Part shown: positions 7,395-10,614 of the stretch, one piece after another | Position numbering within the stretch: the stretch's first letter is position 1 | Layout of the letters: each line of letters opens with the position of its first letter | DNA from: Pseudomonadota bacterium | GTDB taxonomy: Bacteria > Pseudomonadota > Alphaproteobacteria > Rhizobiales > Xanthobacteraceae | Assembly: GCA_023391175.1 (NCBI GenBank) | Contig: JAEWBL010000491.1 | Location: 1-10,614, forward strand | Length of the DNA stretch: 10,614 nucleotides | Reading direction: 5' to 3' | The notes under the pieces: model-generated | What the model was told of the DNA's origin: nothing | What the model saw: the letters and a program-made list of their open reading frames with translations, nothing else | Database searches by the model: none | Position numbers and translations under genes: made by a program

Positions 7395-8629
7395 TTGCCG
7401 ACCTTCGCGAGCACCTTCTTGAAGAGATCGCGCACGCCATCGCCGAGCAGCGTCATGCCGCCGTCGAGGGCTCGGTCGGTCAGCGAGCCCACGGGCACGT
7501 CCTCGGCCGTGTAGAGGGGCACGTCGAGCGCCTTCACCTGCCCGCGCGTGACCTGCATGCGGCCCACCTCCGTGCCCTTGGCGACCGGGGCACGCAGCGG
7601 GCCGGTATAGACCACCTTGGCGGTGACGCGCTCGTTGCCCGAGCGCGGGGTGAGGATGGAGACCGCCCCCTTCGCAACGAGCCCCACCGAGCCCTGCGTG
7701 CCGCCGAACACCTGGGCGCGGCCGATCTCCTGGTCCGCCGTGAAGATCTGCCGCTGCCGGAACGACTGGAAGCCCCATTCCAGCAACTTGCGCGTCTCTT
7801 CCAGACGCTCCTTCTCGCTCTTGGCGCCGAGGGTGGCGACGATGAGGCGCTGGCCGTTCTGCACCGCCGAGCCGAGGGCGTGGTAGCCCACATCCTTCAC
7901 CCAGCCCACCTGGAGGCCGTCCGCGCCGATGCCGGCGTCCAGCAGCACGTTGCGATTGCGCTGCTTGATGCGGCTCCACTCGATGTTCGGACGCGCGAAC
8001 ACCGGGTAATAGGTGGGATAGGTGCGGATGATGTGGGCGGCGAGCAGGCCGAGGTCGCGGGCCGTGGAGACCTGGCCGGGATCGGCGAAGCCGGTGGCGT
8101 TGCGGAAATCGGAATTCGCCATGCCGATGGCCTTGGCCTCGGCATTCATCATCTGGGAAAACTCGCTCTCGGTGTTGGCGACGCCCTCGGCCAAGGCGAT
8201 GGCCGCGTCGTTGCCGGAGACCACCAGCGCGCCGGCAAGCAGTTCGCCCACCGGCGCCGGCTTGTTCACCTCGGCGAACATGGCCGCCCCGCCCGAGGGG
8301 CCACCGCCGCGCTTCCACGCGTTCACGCTCACCACGAAGGGCGTATCAAGGGCGATCTTGCCGGCCTTGAGCTGGGAGAAGACCACATCCGCGGTCATCA
8401 CCTTCGTGAGCGTGCCCGGGGCGAAGCGCTTGTCGGCGTCCTTCTCGTAGAGAATCGTGCCGGTCTCGAAATCGATCAGAACCGCGGCGGGCACCGACGT
8501 CTGGAAGCCCTGCGCCTGCTGGGCGGCGGCAGGCCCAGGCGCGGTCAGCGCGCCCGCCAGCGCCAGCGCGAGGGCAGGAAGGGCGAGGGCGCGGGCAAGA
8601 CGGGAGGCGAAGCGGGAGGACACGGACAT
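7391..8629 (-). CDS. D-alanyl-D-alanine carboxypeptidase (PBP5/DacF family) homologue with altered active site
   Basis: A 412-residue member of the S11 peptidase / PBP5 family with a Sec signal peptide (about residues 1-36, ending PGPAAA). The family trims the terminal D-Ala from peptidoglycan stem peptides in the periplasm. The fold is well kept: VLIDFETGTILYEKDAD, NAWKRGGGPSGGAAMF, an intact SGN box (138-140) in VVSGNDAAIALAEG, and a full PBP5 C-terminal domain from about IFTADQEIGRAQVF to a terminal amphipathic helix. The catalytic motifs are changed. The SxxK motif reads T73-L-T-K76, with Thr for the nucleophilic Ser, and the KTG box reads Q240-V-G. I read both in the nucleotides. Activity is therefore doubtful; a structural or regulatory role is possible. 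I chose the ATG at 8629 over an upstream GTG because it begins a clean signal peptide and has GGAG 4 nt upstream. It overlaps tmk by 4 nt. Confidence 0.9.
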   Translation of the reverse strand: MSVSSRFASRLARALALPALALALAGALTAPGPAAAQQAQGFQTSVPAAVLIDFETGTILYEKDADKRFAPGTLTKVMTADVVFSQLKAGKIALDTPFVVSVNAWKRGGGPSGGAAMFAEVNKPAPVGELLAGALVVSGNDAAIALAEGVANTESEFSQMMNAEAKAIGMANSDFRNATGFADPGQVSTARDLGLLAAHIIRTYPTYYPVFARPNIEWSRIKQRNRNVLLDAGIGADGLQVGWVKDVGYHALGSAVQNGQRLIVATLGAKSEKERLEETRKLLEWGFQSFRQRQIFTADQEIGRAQVFGGTQGSVGLVAKGAVSILTPRSGNERVTAKVVYTGPLRAPVAKGTEVGRMQVTRGQVKALDVPLYTAEDVPVGSLTDRALDGGMTLLGDGVRDLFKKVLAKVGK

Positions 8630-8644
8630 CTGGCTCCACCGGAT

Positions 8645-8665
8645 ACGGCACGCGGGAAGTGCCGT
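8645..8665 (-). other. Leader hairpin upstream of the dac homologue
   Basis: On the minus strand ACGGCAC pairs with GTGCCGT (perfect 7-bp stem, 7-nt loop), ending about 15 nt before the start codon and just upstream of the GGAG ribosome binding site. It would sit in the 5' leader if transcription starts further upstream in the rlpA-dac gap. No T-run follows, so it is not an intrinsic terminator. Confidence 0.35.
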
Positions 8666-8782
8666 TCCCCACCGTAGCGCGGCCAAGGTCACGGCTTCCC
8701 CTTCGGCCGGATCATCGCGAAGCGCCGGCTCCGGGTAAAGCCCCGCGGAATTCAGGATGGGGGGATATCTTCGGCAGGGACG

Positions 8783-8799
8783 TGAGCCAGGCCGGCTCA
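8783..8799 (-). terminator. Weak hairpin downstream of rlpA
   Basis: TGAGCC and GGCTCA form a perfect 6-bp stem with a 5-nt loop, about 12 nt after the rlpA stop on the minus strand. No T-run follows, so it could equally be a pause site or an mRNA-end structure. The remaining rlpA-dac gap shows no convincing promoter. Confidence 0.3.
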
Positions 8800-8811
8800 G
8801 CGTTCCGGGTC

Positions 8812-9720
8812 TCAGCGTTCTCCCGGAACCCCGGCGAAGCCGAGGCCGGAGACGGGCGCGGCGCCCTGCGACCAGCCGGCGCTGGCCACCACCTGGCCCG
8901 AACCGCCCGTCTGGCCGAGATCATACGGCCGCGGCGGCGGCACCGGCGCCTCGTCCGACGGCGGGGCGGAGGCGGCGACGCGCCGCATGGGCGGACCTTC
9001 CGGCACGAAGGGCTTGGCCGAGGCGACGCGCACCGGCGAGCCTTCGATCAGGTCGGCCGGGGTGCCGTCCGTGCGCAGGGTGGAGGCGAGCTTGATGTCG
9101 TCGTCATCGTCCAGCGGCGCCCGCCCGAGATACTGGACGCGCACCTTGGTCATGCCCTTCTGGGCGAAGCCGAGCAGCTCGGCGGTCTTGTAGGAGACGT
9201 CGATCAGGCGGTCGCCCACGTAGGGCCCGCGATTGTTGATCCGCACCACGATGGAGCGGTCGTTGGACAGGTTCGTGACGCGTACATAGGACGGCATGGG
9301 CAGCGTCTTGTGGGCGGCGGAGATGGAGCCCATGTCGAAGATCTCGCCATTGGCGGTCTTGCGGCCGTGGAAATCCTTGCCGTACCAGGAGGCCGTGCCC
9401 TCGGCCATGTAATTGGGGTTCTCGGCCGGCACGTAGGTGCGTCCGCCGATGGTGTAGGGCTTGCCCACCTTGTAGCTGCCGCCGCCACGGGGCACCGGAT
9501 CGCCCTCCGCGACCACGCGCGGGCTGGTGGAGACGCCCCAGATGGGATCGATCTTGCTGCCGAGGGATTCGACCGAGCCGCACCCGGCGATCGCGATCAG
9601 GGAGGAGAGAACCGCCACGGTCCGCACGCCCCGGATGGATGGCGCTGCCCCGGCGCCGGTCACGGCGCGCACGAGGTGACCGATCCTGTTCCGCTGCGTC
9701 CTCGCCGATCCCGTCATCAT
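8812..9720 (-). CDS. rlpA: RlpA-like lipoprotein with double-psi beta-barrel (septal ring transglycosylase family)
   Basis: About 302 residues. RlpA proteins are outer-membrane lipoproteins at the septum; in Pseudomonas aeruginosa RlpA is a lytic transglycosylase that cuts denuded glycan. A lipobox IAGC follows a hydrophobic stretch (lipidated Cys about residue 47 with this start). The double-psi beta-barrel runs from YMAEGTASWYG through SYVRVTNLSNDRSIVVRI and GPYVGDRLIDVSYKTAELLGF to VRVQYLG. Catalytic Glu is kept as E126 in TANGE, but the second expected acid is N163 in VRINNRGPY, 37 residues on. There is no C-terminal SPOR domain. The tail is low-complexity and Pro-rich after a run of five Asp. 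The start is uncertain: ATG 9720 or 9717 gives a long n-region, while GTG 9672 or 9627 would give a more typical lipoprotein signal. It heads the minus-strand dac-tmk-holB-metG block. Confidence 0.9.
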   Translation of the reverse strand: MMTGSARTQRNRIGHLVRAVTGAGAAPSIRGVRTVAVLSSLIAIAGCGSVESLGSKIDPIWGVSTSPRVVAEGDPVPRGGGSYKVGKPYTIGGRTYVPAENPNYMAEGTASWYGKDFHGRKTANGEIFDMGSISAAHKTLPMPSYVRVTNLSNDRSIVVRINNRGPYVGDRLIDVSYKTAELLGFAQKGMTKVRVQYLGRAPLDDDDDIKLASTLRTDGTPADLIEGSPVRVASAKPFVPEGPPMRRVAASAPPSDEAPVPPPRPYDLGQTGGSGQVVASAGWSQGAAPVSGLGFAGVPGER

Positions 9721-9784
9721 CCGTGCCCGGTTCCCCGCTTTTGCTGCCGCCGGCAGAGACAGAACGCACACGCCGTGATCGGCA

Positions 9785-9818
9785 TGGACCCCGGCAGATT
9801 CCGCCAACAGGGGGTCCA
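9785..9818 (-). promoter_or_regulatory. Stem-loop in the rlpA 5' leader
   Basis: TGGACCCC and GGGGTCCA form a perfect 8-bp stem around an 18-nt loop that itself contains a GGC/GCC mini-stem. It lies about 65 nt before the rlpA ATG and downstream of the TTAACCAT motif, so it would be in the transcript leader. Its function is unknown. Confidence 0.4.
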
Positions 9819-9849
9819 ATGACGGCAAAAATGGGGCGTAGCTGCGGCC

Positions 9850-9857
9850 ATGGTTAA
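9850..9857 (-). promoter_or_regulatory. TTAACCAT motif (CtrA-type site) upstream of rlpA
   Basis: The minus strand reads GTTAACCAT, containing the TTAACCAT 8-mer described for the cell-cycle regulator CtrA in alphaproteobacteria. It points toward rlpA, about 130 nt before the ATG. A full TTAA-N7-TTAA site is not seen. Chance occurrence in AT-poor DNA is uncommon but not excluded. Confidence 0.45.
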
Positions 9858-9861
9858 CAAA

Positions 9862-9875
9862 CGGCAATATTGCCG
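9862..9875. promoter_or_regulatory. Perfect 14-bp palindrome (possible operator)
   Basis: CGGCAATATTGCCG is an exact self-complementary 14-mer, 4 nt from the TTAACCAT motif. Its size and symmetry fit a dimeric repressor or activator site for rlpA. I do not recognise the regulator. Confidence 0.4.
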
Positions 9876-9958
9876 CCCAGCTGAATACCATTATCACTCG
9901 TCGACACACCCCCATCGGTGCGCTCCCGATCTCATGCCCTACCTTCCGCGCCAGCCCC

Positions 9959-9987
9959 CTCGACGCGCCCGCGCACCTGCTCTAGAT
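9959..9987 (+). promoter_or_regulatory. Sigma-70-type promoter of tRNA-Ser
   Basis: CTCGAC, a 17-nt spacer, then CTAGAT. This is one base from CTTGAC at -35 and one from CTATAT at -10, the alphaproteobacterial tRNA/rRNA promoter pattern. Transcription would begin near 9994, some 30 nt before the mature tRNA end. Confidence 0.6.
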
Positions 9988-10001
9988 GGGGTCCTCATAC
10001 A

Positions 10002-10022
10002 GCCCCGCCCCCGAGGCGGGGC
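10002..10022 (+). other. GC-rich stem-loop in the tRNA-Ser 5' leader
   Basis: GCCCCGCC and GGCGGGGC form a perfect 8-bp stem with a 5-nt loop (CCCGA), ending 2 nt before the first base of the mature tRNA. It lies inside the expected precursor and could affect RNase P processing or folding. It lacks a T-run, so it is not a terminator. Confidence 0.5.
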
Positions 10023-10024
10023 CC

Positions 10025-10114
10025 GGAAGGGTGGCCGAGTGGTTTAAGGCAGCGGTCTTGAAAACCGCCGTGGGTGCAAGCCCACCGTGGGTTCGAATCC
10101 CACCCCTTCCGCCA
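10025..10114 (+). tRNA. tRNA-Ser (anticodon TGA)
   Basis: A 90-nt class II tRNA. The acceptor stem GGAAGGG (10025-10031) pairs with CCCTTCC (10104-10110), followed by discriminator G and an encoded CCA (10112-10114). The D-arm GCCGAGTGGTTTAAGGC is typical of serine tRNAs. The anticodon stem GCGGT/ACCGC closes the loop CTTGAAA with anticodon TGA at 10059-10061, reading UCA and related Ser codons. A long variable arm (GTGGGTGCAAGCCCAC) marks it as Ser, and the T-arm GTGGGTTCGAATCCCAC is intact. It has its own promoter upstream. It borders an atypical AT-rich gap, and tRNA 3' ends are common integration sites, but no second copy of its 3' end is found in the window. Confidence 0.97.
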
Positions 10115-10126
10115 TTTTTAATATCT

Positions 10127-10152
10127 AAATATATGAAAATAAACATATATTT
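10127..10152. repeat. AT-rich perfect inverted repeat downstream of tRNA-Ser
   Basis: AAATATATG and CATATATTT, a perfect 9-bp dyad with an 8-nt loop (AAAATAAA), lie 13 nt after the tRNA CCA end. Such an AT-only dyad stands out in this GC-rich DNA. It may be a protein-binding or recombination-related site. Confidence 0.6.
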
Positions 10153-10169
10153 CATGAGATCGGAAACCG

Positions 10170-10191
10170 TGCCCCAGCATTTGTCCCAGCA
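10170..10191. repeat. Two direct repeats TGYCCCAGCA spaced 12 nt
   Basis: TGCCCCAGCA (10170-10179) and TGTCCCAGCA (10182-10191) differ at one base and are in the same orientation. They resemble short iterons or arm-type recombinase sites; function is not established. Confidence 0.45.
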
Positions 10192-10210
10192 CGTGCGTTA
10201 GCTCGTGGTG

Positions 10211-10223
10211 GTCCACGGTGGAC
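10211..10223. repeat. 13-bp palindrome GTCCACGGTGGAC
   Basis: A perfect 6-bp dyad around a single central G. It may be an operator or a short hairpin in the tRNA-chrA gap. No regulator is recognised. Confidence 0.35.
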
Positions 10224-10363
10224 ACAATCGGGATTTGCCGGGACCACGCGGGAAGAAGCGGGACGGCGGCGCTCAGGCCGCCTCCCCTGCCCTGTTTAGG
10301 ATCTGCGCGTCAGAGCCTCTTTGGCCAAAATGGCTGCGCCGCCGGTACCGACGGCCGGCTCAC

Positions 10364-10614
10364 CTAGCCCAGCGCTGCAAGCACCACCCCCGCCAACCCG
10401 CATGCGGCGAGCGTCGGAAGCATCCCGAGCCTCAGCCGGAACATGGCGAGCATGGCCATCGCGGAGAGCGCGGCCGCCCGCCAGTCGATCGAGGAGAGCA
10501 CGGGCAGATCCGGCCCGATGCCGTGCCAGTCCACGCTCACGACCTGCCGGAAGACGACATGGATGGCGAACCACAAGGCGAGGTTCAGGATCACGCCCAC
10601 GACCGCCGCCGTGA
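10364..10614 (-). CDS. chrA: Chromate transporter ChrA, C-terminal fragment (cut by window end)
   Basis: The last 83 codons of a membrane protein read on the minus strand from the window edge to a TAG stop. The sequence VGVILNLALWFAIHVVF, followed by a polar loop and then ALSAMAMLAMFRLRLGMLPTLAACG, matches the C-terminal end of ChrA-family (CHR) transporters, which export chromate from the cytoplasm. Two or three membrane helices are visible. The true start lies beyond the window; an in-frame GTG at 10600 is internal, not a start, because the reading frame and similarity continue past it. Chromate transport is inferred from the family; CHR proteins can also carry sulfate-like anions. Confidence 0.82.
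   Translation of the reverse strand, partial: TAAVVGVILNLALWFAIHVVFRQVVSVDWHGIGPDLPVLSSIDWRAAALSAMAMLAMFRLRLGMLPTLAACGLAGVVLAALG

Larger units (their letters stand above)
9721..10024. other. Divergent gene-free region between rlpA and tRNA-Ser
   Basis: About 300 nt without a supported gene. It carries the rlpA leader and likely promoter on the minus strand (TTAACCAT motif, 14-bp palindrome, leader hairpin) and the tRNA-Ser promoter and leader hairpin on the plus strand. The open frame that extends rlpA upstream through this region lacks a believable signal sequence and is taken as untranslated leader. Confidence 0.6.
10115..10363. other. Gene-free gap with AT-rich start and several repeats
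   Basis: About 250 nt between tRNA-Ser and the chrA stop. It opens with TTTTTAATATC, the first T's of which may end the tRNA transcript, and stays AT-rich to about 10160, unlike the rest of the window. It holds an AT-rich inverted repeat, a 12-nt-spaced direct repeat, a 13-bp palindrome, the 10-bp palindrome TTTGGCCAAA (10320-10329), and a GGCGGC/GCCGCC stem (10265-10282) that could terminate chrA. No protein gene is supported. Confidence 0.5.

Noticed and set aside
8659..9822. 387-codon plus-strand open frame opposite rlpA
   Set aside because: The RlpA barrel motifs are unambiguous on the minus strand; the plus frame shows no domain.
9721..9915. Longer rlpA start giving 65 extra residues
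   Set aside because: The extension has no signal peptide logic, crosses the leader hairpin and regulatory motifs, and would bury the lipobox far inside the protein.
9986..10201. Small plus-strand frame overlapping tRNA-Ser
   Set aside because: It reads through the tRNA gene and the AT-rich dyad; no ribosome binding site or domain supports it.
10025..10614. A second copy of the tRNA-Ser 3' end as an att site
   Set aside because: No duplicate of the T-arm/acceptor sequence was found downstream within the window.
1..10614. CRISPR array, transposase or toxin-antitoxin genes
   Set aside because: No regularly spaced repeats, DDE or other transposase motifs, or recognisable toxin-antitoxin pairs were seen on either strand.

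Overview
The window is GC-rich chromosomal DNA from an alphaproteobacterium, most likely a Hyphomicrobiales (Rhizobiales) member close to the Xanthobacteraceae. The basis is the strong third-position G/C bias, the gene order D-Ala-D-Ala carboxypeptidase homologue - tmk - holB - metG with tatD nearby (a linkage known in Rhizobiales), the family flavour of the proteins, and a tRNA promoter of the alphaproteobacterial CTTGAC-N17-CTATAT type. The placement is an inference; no 16S rRNA gene or other decisive marker is present.

Layout. Minus strand, left side: metY (O-acetylhomoserine sulfhydrylase), a CoA-binding Rossmann protein and tatD, closely spaced and co-directional. One plus-strand gene, bioY (biotin uptake S component), lies divergent from tatD and convergent with a small Pro-rich lipoprotein gene, with a strong hairpin at the convergent junction. 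The main block, read from right to left on the minus strand, is rlpA - dacF-like - tmk - holB - metG. The dac/tmk and tmk/holB junctions overlap by 4 nt (ATGA), so translation is probably coupled. Right of rlpA is a plus-strand tRNA-Ser(TGA) with its own promoter, then an abruptly AT-rich, repeat-bearing gap, and finally the 3' end of a chromate transporter gene (chrA) running off the window on the minus strand.

How the genes work together. tmk (dTDP supply), holB (clamp-loader delta prime) and metG (Met-tRNA charging) are housekeeping genes. rlpA and the dac homologue act on the cell wall. metY makes homocysteine for methionine, which metG then uses. bioY imports biotin. The right edge is the most accessory-looking part.

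Most notable. No new multi-gene system is evident. The clearest anomaly is that two neighbouring peptidoglycan enzymes both carry altered catalytic motifs. The dac product has Thr for the SxxK serine and QVG in place of the KTG box. RlpA has Asn where the catalytic Asp is expected. Other leads are a lower-GC codon patch inside metG, a TTAACCAT (CtrA-type) site with an adjacent perfect palindrome upstream of rlpA, and the scar-like region after the tRNA gene.
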